A stretch of 64,000 bases of DNA, from contig JAAALK010000079.1 in assembly GCA_019279435.1 (NCBI GenBank), positions 109,242,664 through 109,306,663 on the forward strand, in the 5' to 3' direction. Both the position numbers and the translations under genes were made by a program. The DNA comes from Zizania palustris. Lineage: Eukaryota > Streptophyta > Magnoliopsida > Poales > Poaceae. Shown piece by piece: positions 11,591 through 22,286 of this stretch. Position 1 is the first letter of the stretch. Each line of letters starts with the position of its first letter. The notes under the pieces were generated by a model. The model was given only the letters and a program-made list of their open reading frames with translations, had not been told where the DNA came from and searched no databases.

Positions 11591-12970
11591 TGTTTACAGC
11601 AAAAAATGGCACTAATGGCCAAAATACGCAAAATATCGAAAATTGGTATTTTTAGCCAAAAATGTGCAAGTCCTAGCACAGGCCGGTCTAACCGGCCATA
11701 GTAGGCTGGCCCCACCGGCCATGTAGGTCCACTCAAACCGGCCCCAAACTGAAAATTAGAGATAAAGATGGTTTCGGGCTGGTTTTATCTCCAATTAAAT
11801 CTTAACTACTTTTAGGCAAAATCTACTCCAATTGGACGCCAGGAAACACTAAGTCCAGCCCCTATAAATATAGGGGCAAGGCCAATTCATGAGGACCCCC
11901 CTCTCTTAGATCAAACAAAAAGCCCTTGCTTTGAATCGCACTTTTACCTTTCAATCTACTTTCCTTGCCCTAGGATTAGCCAAGTAACATCCATCTTCGT
12001 GGGTTTGCGCTGTAAGCCCTCCATTCGCTGCATCGAAATCATGGTAACCCTTGTTGATTCGCTCGTGAATCTCCCGTTTAATCCATGAAACATATTTTTG
12101 TTGTTTTATTGGTTTTCTCCGACTACCCTCGGAAATTTGGCCTCTATGTCGAGTTAGCACTTGATCTTAGTGTTTTTGCAGGGTTTCATCTTCACATTCA
12201 TCGCCAAAGATTTTGGGTTCCGTCCCATACCAGCAAGGAGATCACCGGATGAAACCGGCGATTAGATCTATGGTCGCCGGTCTGACCGATGGCGTGGACC
12301 CGGTCCGATCGGTCCGTGCCGCCTTCGTTAGGGTGTTGCTGGCACCAGTCGGTCTGACCGATGGAGCTTGATCGGTCTGACTGGCCGAGTGCATGCCAAA
12401 GGCCCACTCCGCAATTGAGATACTTCGCACCGAAGCCACCTCAGGCTAGACCCTACGGCGCCAGAGCCCTCGGTCTGACCGAGGCCTTGCCATCGGTCAA
12501 ACCGGGGACACTTCACTGGTCCAACCGCCCGGAGTCTAAATTGCACCCTTCGCATAGAACGCCAGAGCCCCTTCGGTGACCCCCCTTCACATCGGTGTCG
12601 ATCCAACCGAGGCCTATTCCCTTTTTCGACCGGCCAGTAGGCCGAATCCTCCCCCAGAGCCCTTCGGACTTTTTTATCTTTTCGGTAACGTTATCCATAT
12701 TGTGCGATCCGACTGGATCTACTTGGTCGGTCCAACCGACTATCCTATTTTCTGTCTAATCGGTTTTAGCTAACCGATTGAAGTATTTATTTTTGGTTTA
12801 ATTATTTTTTCCAACACTTCTGGTGACTCCATTTTGCCTTACCACTATTTAAGGTTTGTTAGAATACGACGCCAACGTCTCATGAGGTTTTAGGGTTTAT
12901 CCTTGAAACGGTCGTGTGCTTTTGGATTGTCGAACCGATGCTAGTGTGTGGGCGCGTTTTCGTGTCATCA
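11591..12970 (+). repeat. 5' LTR of element K (1,380 bp)
   Basis: Begins TGTTTACAGC and ends GTGTCATCA. It carries a TATA box (11863-11870), a run of Cs, and many copies of CGGTC-N-GACCG and CCGGCC palindromes, for example at 11685-11745, 12275-12370 and 12470-12520. The 3' LTR is recognisably the same throughout but differs by many substitutions, so the insertion is not recent. Confidence 0.88.
11859..11876 (+). promoter_or_regulatory. LTR promoter TATA box of element K (5' LTR)
   Basis: CCCCTATAAATATAGGGG contains TATAAATA and is identical to the word in element B's LTR. The 3' LTR copy (16245-16262) has lost part of the left arm (ACATATAAATATAGGGG). Confidence 0.55.
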
Positions 12971-12977
12971 CACTTTT

Positions 12978-12995
12978 TGGCGACTCCGCTAGGGA
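12978..12995 (+). other. Primer-binding site of element K
   Basis: TGGCGACTCCGCTAGGGA follows the 5' LTR after seven bases. Plant Gypsy elements often carry TGGCGACTC-type sites here, complementary to a tRNA 3' end. I cannot name the tRNA with certainty. Confidence 0.65.
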
Positions 12996-13005
12996 CGACA
13001 TCAAC

Positions 13006-15352
13006 ATGGCGAGCACGTCTACATCGGCTACAGGTACATCGACCATGACTATTATGACTACGACAATAGTACCCCTATCACCGATGGACCCGGGGGGCAT
13101 TAGCATGGAGATCAACGACCGCAACATCATCCTCTCCACCCTTGCGGACATCCCCGAAAAGGATCGGGCCGAGATTGAAGCCAAGACGAAGGAATTTCAT
13201 GCCCTCATGCTTGGGCGCTACACAAAAACTCGCATAGGCTTCGTCAAGCACAACATAAACATCACCAACCTCTCTGGAAACAAAGTACCACTGCCATCAT
13301 TCCCGTCTCTATCCCCCTTAGAGATTAGGCAGGATATAGCAGCCAAAGTGGATCAGGCCGTTAGTGCTACATTCACAAACTGTCTAGGGCCTGAAATGGA
13401 AGCGATGTTTAAGAGATTTGACTTTTCTGAAGCCGCTTCTCACACTCCGGTTGCTAGCCTACCCCCCGTTCATCACATATATAGTAGAACAGACGGAAGC
13501 ACCGGAAAAGCCGTCGCATCTCCGCTCCCAAACTCTAGGGCTGAGGCTGCATACACCACTGTCGGTTAGATTGGCCCTTGGGCCGGTCAAACAAACATGT
13601 ACCCGGTACCGTTGCCAACAACAGTCGGTCTGACCGGCTACCAGGCCGGTCCGACCGGCCCCTACACCTACGGTCAAACCAGCTACCAGGCCAGTCCGAC
13701 AGGCCAGTTTGCCTATGGTCAAACTGGCCCTATGGCCGGTCAGACCACCCCCATTTATTACATGCCACCTACGCCTATACTACCTTTTCATGTGTTGCCC
13801 ACACCTCCTACTCTCGCATACCCGTGTAGGCATGAGCATCCTATTTATCATGAGCCGGCATGAGTGGAGGAGTCGCACGGCTGACACCCCAATATACTAC
13901 CACATGTTGCACCCCCGCACGAGAGACGCACGTAGCTAGAAGGCGTAGATAATATTGATGAGCGAATTTGTGCGCTTGTTAAGGAATGCACAAGCTACAC
14001 ACCTCGGGATCAGATTAGGGTCTACCGTAAGCCATACCCGGACCACTTTGATGCTATCCCATATCCTCACGGCTTTAGGGTTCCCGAGTTCACCAAGTTT
14101 GACAACGAGAGTAGCAAGACCATCCTAGAGCACATAGGCCAATTCCTAGCGCAATGTGGTGAAGCAGGCGGGTCGGACGCACTTAAGCTCAGATTATTTT
14201 CCCTGTCGCTTTCCGACACTACTTTTACATGGTTTTCGGCGCTACCGCCGAACTCCATCCAAACTTGGGCGAGTTAGAACAAAATTTCCACGATTATTTT
14301 TATATTGGAGAAACCGAACTTAGGCTCTCGCGTCTAACATCGGTTAAACAAAACACCAATGAGAGTGTCTCCGATTACATTTGGTGTTTCTGGACACTAG
14401 AAATCATTGTTTTAGTTCAAGCATCTCCGAAAGAGATTTGGCTGACTTAGCTTTCAACAGTTTGCATTCCGAGATTAAGGAAAGATTAAACGGCCGGAAT
14501 TTCCTTGAGGTTGGTCAGGTTTTGCTGCAGGCTTTGGACTAGGAAGGACGAGCCAGGAGCAAGAAATCTATTAGAATTTTTAGTGAGCCTAAGGCCAAGA
14601 TGTACATTGTGGAGCACTCCAAGGAAGAATCGTCAGGAGACGAAGATTCAGCTGACATGTACACGGCCGAATGGATCTGGCCGAATTGGTCCAAAATGAT
14701 CACATGCTCCGAACTACGGCCGTCTCCCGCTAAGAGTCGGCCCAATGAAGTTAAGTATTCATTTGATGTGACCAAATGTGACAAAGTATTTGGCTTTTTG
14801 TTGAAAATCAAGCTAATCAGGTTGCCCAAAGGTCATGTCATTCCATCCTCCGATGACTTAAAGAAACATGCATACTGCAAGTGGCATGATTTGCTCTCCC
14901 ACTCTAATAATGATTGCAATGTTTTTCGTCGGTAGGTTCAATCGGCCATAGATGAAGGACGATTGAAAATAGATCCTTGCCCTAACATGAAGCTAGACCA
15001 AGATCCCTTCCCCGTAAAAAACATTGACCTCAGTGGGAAGAAGGTGTTAACTTGGCCCGAACAGGCCGAGTCGTCTAAAGGAAAAGCGGTCGTCGTTGGG
15101 AAACCTCGCACACACATGATCGTACCGAAGAACCCTAAAGTAGGAGTGTGGAAAGTGAATGTCAAAGCAACCTCTTCGTCTAAATCCCACAGAAAGTCGA
15201 AGGTAACTTTTGGGATTCTGCTCCAAAGGGATAAGAAAAGGGCCGAGAACAAGCGCTCTTGGCCGCAGTCGCCGAGGAGGCCGAACCCTCACCAGAGGCG
15301 TGAATTTGGCCCACAGTCTATTAGGCCGCCAGCACCACCCCGGTCTCACTGA
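13006..15352 (+). pseudogene. Element K gag polyprotein (frameshifted)
   Basis: The ATG at 13006 opens MASTSTSATGTSTM, a Thr/Ser-rich N-terminus. At 13620-13745 comes a Gly/Gln/Tyr/Pro repeat (GYQAGPTGPYTYGQTSYQ), encoded by the same CGGTCNGACCG palindromes found in the LTRs. From about 14030 the gag core reads YRKPYPDHFDAIPYPHGFRVPEFTKFD and then TFTWFSALPPNSIQTWAELEQNFHDYF. A CHxC motif, YCKWHDLLSHSNNDCNVFRR, is at about 14870-14935, then a basic tail (KKRAENKRSWPQSPRRPNP). Stops and frame changes near 13568, 13930, 14277 and 14936 show decay. Element L carries a homologous gag. Confidence 0.82.
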
Positions 15353-15960
15353 CCTATTGTGGTCGGTCCGACCGACCGAAGCCAGGGGATCGACCCCACT
15401 AAACACAAGATTACCGAGGCTGGTCTGGATCTGTCCCGACTAGCCAAAGGTTCTGGGAGCAAGTTTGTGATGCCCAGAACTAAGCCATAGCCTTCGTGGG
15501 CGCCTCCCGGGATGACCAAGTCCCAAAAGAGGCAATTACAACGTCTTCATGCCAAGTATCTTAAAGAGAAGAAGGCTGAAGAAGTTGGGGATGACCCGCT
15601 CAGTGAGACCAAGGCCTTAACAAAGACACTACAGGTGTGGAGACCGAAGTTGGTTAGCAGGCCAGCTTCTAGTCTCGTTGAGAAGGAGTGAGTCCATACA
15701 AAGGGACTTGTTGGGCAGGACTAGTAAAATCAATGAAGGCTGATTTGTTGGAAAATCTGGCGCTTGCGTCCCCTAGTCATATTAGTAATCTAGGCAAATC
15801 GTCCTCATCAATTTCGAATGTCTTGAGTTATGAAATGGACAATATGGTAGGCAATTTTTTAGTACTTTTGAGAGCTCAAAAAGAACACTTGAGGAATCAC
15901 AAGGCCGATATAAATTATATCGCCCTCAGCCCATTGTGCTTTTAGCTCACCAAGTTTGCT
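15353..15960 (+). other. Element K spacer between gag and 3' LTR
   Basis: Contains fragmentary frames only. The segment 15840-15945 ends in a stretch that resembles the end of a Gypsy polyprotein and is similar in position and sequence to 8070-8150 of element B (both run into ...TGTGCTTTTAG.TCAC.. and AAAAGGCAGGGGG). I read it as what remains after deletion of pol. Confidence 0.5.
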
Positions 15961-15978
15961 AAAAGGCAGGGGGCCATA
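15961..15978 (+). other. Polypurine tract of element K
   Basis: AAAAGGCAGGGGGCCATA directly precedes the 3' LTR. Element B has AAAAGGCAGGGGGCATG in the same place, supporting kinship of the two families. Confidence 0.75.
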
Positions 15979-17397
15979 TGTTTACATCAAAAAAGGCACT
16001 AATGGCCAAAATACGTAAAATACCAAAAATTAGTACTTTTGGCCGAAAATGTGCAACTCCTGGCACAGGCCGGTCTGACCGGCCATAGTAGGCCGGTCCT
16101 ACCGGCCATGTAGGTCCAGTCAGACCGGCCCCAAACCGAAAATTAGAGATAAAGATGGTTTCGAGCTGGTTTATCTCCAATTATATCCTAACTACTTTTA
16201 GTCGAAATCTACTCCAATTGGATGCCAGGAAACACCAAGTCCACCACATATAAATATAGGGGAAAGGACGATTCATGAGGACCCCCTCTCTCAGATCAAA
16301 CACAAAGCCCTCGCTTTGAATCGCACTTTTACCTTTCAATCTACTTTCCTTGCCTTAGGATTAGCCAAGTAACGTCCATCTTCGTGGGTTTGCGCTGTAA
16401 GCCCTCCATTCGCCACGTCGAAATCACGGTAACCATTGTTGATTCGCTCTTGAATCTCCCATTTAATCCACGAAACATATTTTTATCATTTTATTGTTTT
16501 CTCCGACTACCCTCAGAAATTCGGCCTCTAGGCCGAGTTAGCACTTGATCTTGGTTTTTTTTGCGGGGTTTCATCTTCACATTCATCGGCAAAGATTTTG
16601 GGTTCCATCCCATACCAACAAGGAGATCACCGGACGAAACCGGTGATTAGATCTATGATCACCGATCTGACCAACGGTGTGGACCCGGTCCAACCGGTCC
16701 ATACCGCCTTTGTCAGGGTGTTGCCGGCACCAGTCGGTCCAATCGACGGAGCTTGGTTAGTCTGACCGGCCGAGTGCACAGTGAAGGCCCACTCCGCAAT
16801 TGAGATACTTCACACCGAAGCAACCTCGGGTCGGACCCTACGGCACCGGGGCCCTCGGTCTGACCGAGGCCTTGCCCTCCGTCCGACTGGGGACACTTTG
16901 CCGGTCCAACTGGCCGGAGTCTGCATTGCACCCTTCGCATAGAACGCCTGAGACCCTTTGGTGACCCCTCCTTCGCATCATTATCGGTCCGACCGAGGCC
17001 TATTCACCGGTCCAACCGACCAGCAGGCAGAAGCCTCCCCCTAGAGCCCTTCATACTTTTTTATCTTTTCGGTAACGTTATCCATACTGTGTGGTCCGAC
17101 CGGCTCTACTTGGCCGGTCCGACTGATTATCCTGTTTTACGTCTAATCGGTTTTAGCTAGCCGATTGAAGTATTTATTTTTGGTTTAATTATTTTTTCCC
17201 ACACTTCGGCTGATTGAACTTTTTTTCTAAATATTTGTTTGATTGTCTGGTGACTCTGTTTTCCCTTACCACTATTTAAGGGTCGTCAGAACACGATGTC
17301 GGCGTCTCGCGACTTTTTAGGACTTATCTTTTAAACGGCTACACGCTTTTGTATCGTCGAACCAACGCAAGTGTGTGGGCGTGTTTTTGTGTCAACA
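15979..17397 (+). repeat. 3' LTR of element K (1,419 bp)
   Basis: Begins TGTTTACATC and ends GTGTCAACA, then the target duplication GAGTG. It keeps the TATA box (16249-16256) and the CGGTC..GACCG palindromes (for example 16072-16130 and 16660-16760). It is longer than the 5' LTR by about 40 bp, part of which is extra sequence near 17205-17245. Confidence 0.88.
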
Positions 17398-19156
17398 GAG
17401 TGGTTAGTCATGCCTTTTGTGTTAACTAATGCACCTAGCAATTTCATGCGTTTAATGAATGAAGTATTGAGAGTATTTATTGGCAAATTTGTGATGGTTT
17501 ACTTTGATGATATCTTGATATATAGCAGGTCTATTGATGAACATTTGAATCATTTGCGTGCTGTTTTTAATGCTTTGAGAGATACACGCTTGTTCGGTAA
17601 TCTTGAAAAGTGTACTTTTTGCACAGATCGAGTCTCTTTTTTAGGCTATGTTGTTACTCCATAGGGTATTAAGGTAGATGAAGCGAAAATTGAAGCCATC
17701 AAGAGCTGGCGAACACCTCAAACCATCACGTAAGTGAGAAGTTTTCATGAACTTGCTAGTTTTTATCGACGGTTTGTGAAGAATTTCAACACCATTGTTG
17801 GTCCACTCAATGAGTTGACAAAGAAGGGTGCTTCATTCATATGGGGTCCAGCACAAGAACAAGCTTTTAACATGCTTAAGGAGAAACTTACACATGCCCC
17901 TCTACTCCAACTTCCTGACTTTGGTAAGAAATTTGAGCTTTAATGTGATGCTAGTGGGATTGGAATAGGAGGAGTTCTCATATAAGAAGGTAAACATGTT
18001 GCTTACATTAGTAAAAATTGCATGGACCTAATCTGAATTATTCTACTTATGATAAGGAGTTGTATGCTTTAGTTCGGGTGTTAGAGACTTGGCAACATTA
18101 CCTTTGACCTAAGGAGTTTGTCATTCATTATGATCATGAATCCTTGAAACATATTAGAAGCCAGGCAAAACTAAATAAGTGACATAAAAAATGGGTTGAG
18201 TTAATAGAGTCATTTCCATACATCATTAAACATAAACGCGGTAAAGACAATATTATTGTAGATACTTTATCTAGGCGTTTTATTATGTTATCTCAGTTTG
18301 ATCATAAGATATTTGGTCTAGAAATAATAAAAGAGTTATATTCTACTAATCTAGACTTTAAGGATGCTTTTGAAAATTGTAGAGTGTGTCAAACTTGGAA
18401 TAAATATGTGTTGAATGACGGTTTATTATATCGTGCTAACAAGTTATGTGTCCTAGATAGCTCCATTCTCCTTTTGTTTTTATAGGAAGCTCACGGGGGA
18501 GGATTGATGGGACATTTTGGAGTGAAGAAAACTGAGGACGTGATGTCCACACACTTCTTTTGACCAAGGATGCGGAGGGATGTCATGCGCTACGTCTCAC
18601 GCTGCACTACATGTAACAAAGCTAAGTCACGCTTGAATCCCTTTGGACTTTATATGCTCCTTCCTGTTCCTAGCGTCCCTTGGGAGCATATATCAATGGA
18701 TTTTGTCTTAGGTTTACCGAGAACAAAGAGGGGGAGGGATAATATATTTGTGGTGGCCGTTCGATTCTCAAAAATGGCACATTTTATACCTTGTCATAAG
18801 AGCGATGATGCTACAAACATTGATGATTTGTTTTTCAGGGATATCATTCACCTACATGGAGTACCCACCACCATTGTCTCTGATCGCGATGTGAAGTTCT
18901 TGAGCCACTTTTGGAGAAGTTTATGGTGCAAGTTGAGAACCGAGCTACTATTCTCCACCACATGCCACCCTCAAACCAATGGGCAAACAGAGGTAGTTAA
19001 TCTTACGTTATCCACCATATTGCGGGCTATTTTGAAGAAGAATTTGAAGATGTGGGAAGAATGTTTACCTCATGTGGAGTTTGCATATAATCGAGCGATA
19101 CATTATACCACCAAGGTGAGTCCTTTCTAGGTTGTGAATGGATTTAATCCCCGTGC
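17398..19156 (+). pseudogene. Element H pol, 3' part: reverse transcriptase palm, RNase H, integrase
   Basis: The frame resumes with [22 protein letters not shown] and the catalytic [11 protein letters not shown] at about 17500-17525. The connection reads SFHELASFYRRFVKNFN and the RNase H entry reads FEL-stop-CDASGIGIGGVL at about 17935. RNase H to 18280 is riddled with stops. Integrase has an HHCC zinc region (HFGVKKTEDVMSTHFF...CTTC, 18515-18615) and the D,D,E core: [21 protein letters not shown], and NGQTEVVN at about 18975. Coding ends at GFNPRA, where the LTR of element I begins. The C-terminal module is absent. Confidence 0.87.
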
Positions 19157-20039
19157 TGATGGAGGAGGGGGTGCCCAGTCTTCCATCAAGTGAGGGGTAA
19201 ACAATGATTTGTGGATAATTCGACGTTGACGATCCGGCTTCTGATCCACGAGATCGGCCCTTACAATCGCTACACCACTGCTCCATTGGTTATCAACCAA
19301 GCACAGCCTGATTAACCTTACCAAGAAGGCTAATACTTGCCTGTGAATCGAAGAACACAAGCAAGACGTAGAAAACGCAATCGAATTGAAATTCTATTGG
19401 AATCTGCGAATTGGGGTTCACTTACAAATCCGGCGAAGCGGCTGCTATCAAAGCAACGTGTAAACTAAACCCAAAAACCCTAGATGGCTGTAGAAACACC
19501 TTAAATAGTAGTTTGGGACGCACCCCTAATGGGATCAACTAGATACATGGCCGAAAGGCCCAATAACGCAGAAAATAGCATGCTGACAGATTCTGGACTC
19601 TATCTTGTTTTGATGATTCCTGTTGATCTAGAAGAAATTTTGAGATGAAACCGGTGGCATTGGAAAGGTTATGAAATTATCTTTATGTGGTTAGGTGGAA
19701 CATCAAAAAGGAGTCCGTATGTGACCTGTGCGATGATTTTAGTGTACGCTGCTCCTGGAATCCGAGTTGGACACAAATTGTAGTTGGATTGGACTCTCAA
19801 ATTGGCTTGGACGCCCTTCCTGGTTCGTCTCCAACTCTTTGTTTATGTCCAAGTGATTTTCATCATCTCCATGGTTCCTAACAATAATAATAATATTAGG
19901 TAGTAATTTATTCCCAAGATAACATACTAAGATACTTAGAAACGAGTTGACCTGGAGATTTAATCTTCGTGCTCGAACTTTAATATTTGGATCTTGGTAT
20001 TCATGTATGTTTTTATCATTGGTAGGGATGTCCTAATCA
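19157..20039 (-). repeat. 3' LTR of element I (883 bp)
   Basis: Plus strand begins TGATGGAGG and ends GGGATGTCCTAATCA. Shared words with the right LTR include ATCGCTACACCA, GTTATCAACCA and GTAGGGATGTCCT. The two copies are clearly diverged, indicating an old insertion. Confidence 0.7.
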
Positions 20040-20158
20040 TCCTCCCCTTCTTTATTTGGAGTCGACCTCGACTCAACGTCTATTGGTCCTCAATCAACTT
20101 CCATGATAATACAAGAGTTCCGTATACATGCATCTCTTCTATTGATCCAAGAAAGTAT

Positions 20159-21189
20159 TTATGAAATTGAAAATGAACAAATCTCATGGTGTAGCATCTG
20201 AGGTTCAAATATATAAAAATTAAATCTAACATAGAAAGCATGCACCTTAACTTGTTTTCTCACAATCATGATCTTATCCCAACTGGTGATGTTCTCATCA
20301 TTCTCCCCCTCTTGAAATAGAGTCGTCCTCGACTCATACTCATCTTTCGCTCCCATGGTTGGTTTCAATTCTGCAACGTTAAATGTGGAACTATTCCAAA
20401 ACTTGGGAGGGAAGACAAGTTTATAGTTATGTAACTCAACAGAAGATAAAAAAACTCGGGAGGCATATCAAAATTACACTTATGTAGCTCAATATGAGAT
20501 AAATACTTAGTGATAACTCGAGGCAAAGTATAAACTATATTAGTAAAAGAATAATAAGCAGTTTCACAAATCACAACATAGCACATATCTTGACTATGAA
20601 TTTCAGTTTGATCAGTTTTATGTGTAAGGATAGAAGAATCTTTTAATTTGATTTCATGTTGAATTTCAGATCTAATATCAAGTTGTTTGCTCTCACTAGT
20701 TGCCGTCTCGATATCATCTTTAACAATTTCATCATAAGTTGAAAGTAACAAAGTAGATTTCACATCCTCATGCACAACGGTATAGTTATTAGTCCTATCA
20801 TGGTGAAGTGCATCATTATCAAATTGCAAAGGGTGTTCTATTATTTCAGCTGATGAAGCAACCTCAATGGGTACCTGTCTGGACTTTTTACCTGACACCT
20901 CAACTCGTGCAGAGATGGAAGGCCATATGCTTGCTGATGTTTGTGCAGATACATGTGCAGGTGCATGATGAACACTTGAAGAAGAGAAAGGCTTGGTTAG
21001 TACTGTTGTGCTCGTCACTCGTGGTGGATAGGAGTCTCTTGCATTGTATTGTCGTTCCTGCAATTCTTTCTTTGCAATGATGGTAAGATGCAACAAACGA
21101 CTAAGAGTATTAAATTCTTTATAATAAACGATATCTTGAATCTCATGCCTCAAGAACGCGGCTCTAAATGAGCAACTAGACTTGAACAA
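20159..21189 (-). pseudogene. Element I interior: fused gag/protease remnant and polyprotein tail
   Basis: The 274-codon minus-strand frame (21189-20365) begins with EIQDIVYYKEFNTLSRLLHLTIIAKKELQERQ, homologous to H's gag segment at 9901-9990. It then jumps to PLQFDNDALHHDRTNNYTVVHEDVKSTLLL, the sequence that follows the protease active site in H (10745-10830). The protease active site itself and the zinc knuckle are deleted. The next frame (20368-20159) has ESRTTLFQEGENDENI, typical of the C-terminal end of grass Gypsy polyproteins. What it could do is unknown; the long open frame may be chance or a residual gag-like product. Confidence 0.7.
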
Positions 21190-21366
21190 GGACTCAAACT
21201 CAACAAAGAAAAACTAAAATTAACTCGGCAAAAAAGGCTTAAGAGGGTACGGAACAACAGAAAATCAAACTAACACAGAACAATGAAATATATTTTATGT
21301 GGCTTTTTCTGGACTCTGGGTAAAAGAAATCAACACGGATAGATTGATACCTAATAGGCAACCTAT

Positions 21367-21378
21367 GCTCTGATACCA
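21367..21378 (-). other. Primer-binding site of element I
   Basis: Minus strand TGGTATCAGAGC, two bases from the LTR end at 21381. This initiator-Met tRNA site is more usual in Copia elements but also occurs in Gypsy lineages. Confidence 0.7.
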
Positions 21379-21380
21379 CT

Positions 21381-22286
21381 TGATGAGCACGGGATGTGCA
21401 AAAGGGTGGCCCGATCTCCCGATAGGTACGATTGAAGCGATGAGTGGACGTTCACGCTTTAAGGCGTCCGATCAAAGATTGAAACCTTACTATCGCTACA
21501 CCATCTCATCTAGTCGTTATCAACCACACTTTTACGTAGTCGACCTCATCACGAAGGTTTTGATCCTACAAATAAATCGTAGAACTTTACAAGAACAAGG
21601 TAAACACAATCTGAATTGCAGATGATACATTGTAGAATGGGAATTTGGGGTTTTACAAACCGATACACGACGAAATTGTGATGGCACAATAATCTAAGCA
21701 AAACCCAACCCTAACTGTGGCAGTTGCCAAATATTTATAGGGTTTACAGGACCCAAGGTATATGTCGTGCACTAGGAATATGGGTCGTTCCCTAGATTGG
21801 TGGCTTCGTAGGTTGATCCACCCGATGACGGGAGGGGGGCATCATCCGAGTGGTGGTCGATGCCGATAGAGGTCATAGTCGATTGTCGATTATGAGCCGA
21901 GTGGTGGTTGTTAGTTAGGAGAGGTCGGTAGTCGGTGGTTAGTTGATCGGCTCGATGGCTGATGGAGATGGGCCGATGTCAATAGTGATCAGCTAATGGC
22001 TTATGCCGATGGAGGCCAATGCCCGAGTGGTAGCCGGTGATGATGGTGATCTGAGTGGTGGCCGATGCTGATGGTGGTCGTGTTTGACAATTGACCGATA
22101 CAACATCTCTTCTCCCATGTTCTTAAGTACAATACAATCATAACCGAACTTAGAAATCCATTCATAGGAGAATTTGCGTGAGTAACAAGGAGCGAATTCA
22201 TCTGATCATTAAGTTGATGAAGTCGAGCACGAGTCATCGGTCCTTGGTACTCTAGTGTGGGTGTGTCGACTGTAGGGATGTCCTCA
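21381..22286 (-). repeat. 5' LTR of element I (906 bp)
   Basis: Plus strand TGATGAGCAC...GTCCTCA. On the minus strand near 22237-22100 it can be read as MTRARLHQLNDQMNSLL, the conserved end of grass Gypsy polyproteins (MTRARAxQLN..V..LL). So the polyprotein end appears to lie inside the LTR of this family. The right half also contains a run of degenerate TGGTCGATG/CCGATG words (21840-22080). Confidence 0.68.

Larger units (their letters stand above)
11591..17397 (+). mobile_element. Element K: non-autonomous gag-only Ty3/Gypsy element with both LTRs
   Basis: Both LTRs (11591-12970 and 15979-17397), a primer site, a purine tract and a 5-bp direct repeat GAGTG on each side (11586-11590 and 17398-17402) define a complete insertion of 5,807 bp. 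The 3.0-kb interior has gag but no protease, reverse transcriptase or integrase. A short tail at 15840-15960 resembles a polyprotein end (RNHKADINYIALSPLCF). This is the plan called terminal-repeat-with-gag (TR-GAG). It would need enzymes in trans, perhaps from a B-like relative. Confidence 0.9.
9473..19156 (+). mobile_element. Element H: degraded Ty3/Gypsy retrotransposon interrupted by element K
   Basis: Two coding blocks, 9473-11590 and 17398-19156, make one Gypsy gag-protease-reverse transcriptase-RNase H-integrase order. The break falls in the reverse transcriptase between GLYE and WLVMPF, and element K with its 5-bp duplication exactly fills the gap. No LTR of H is visible: the left one would lie beyond B and A, and the right end is cut at element I. 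Multiple stops and frameshifts make it a relic and the oldest layer of this end of the window. Confidence 0.85.
19157..22286 (-). mobile_element. Element I: pol-less Gypsy-derived element, minus strand, two LTRs
   Basis: Two homologous LTRs lie in direct orientation (19157-20039 and 21381-22286) around a 1.3-kb interior. Minus-strand signals agree: primer site at 21378-21367 beside the right LTR and a purine tract (plus strand TCCTCCCCTTC, 20040-20050) beside the left LTR. The interior joins a gag tail straight onto a post-protease remnant, so nearly all of pol is gone. The 5-bp flanks (CGTGC on the left, TGAGT on the right) do not match, so a simple undisturbed insertion into H is not supported. 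Confidence 0.75.
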
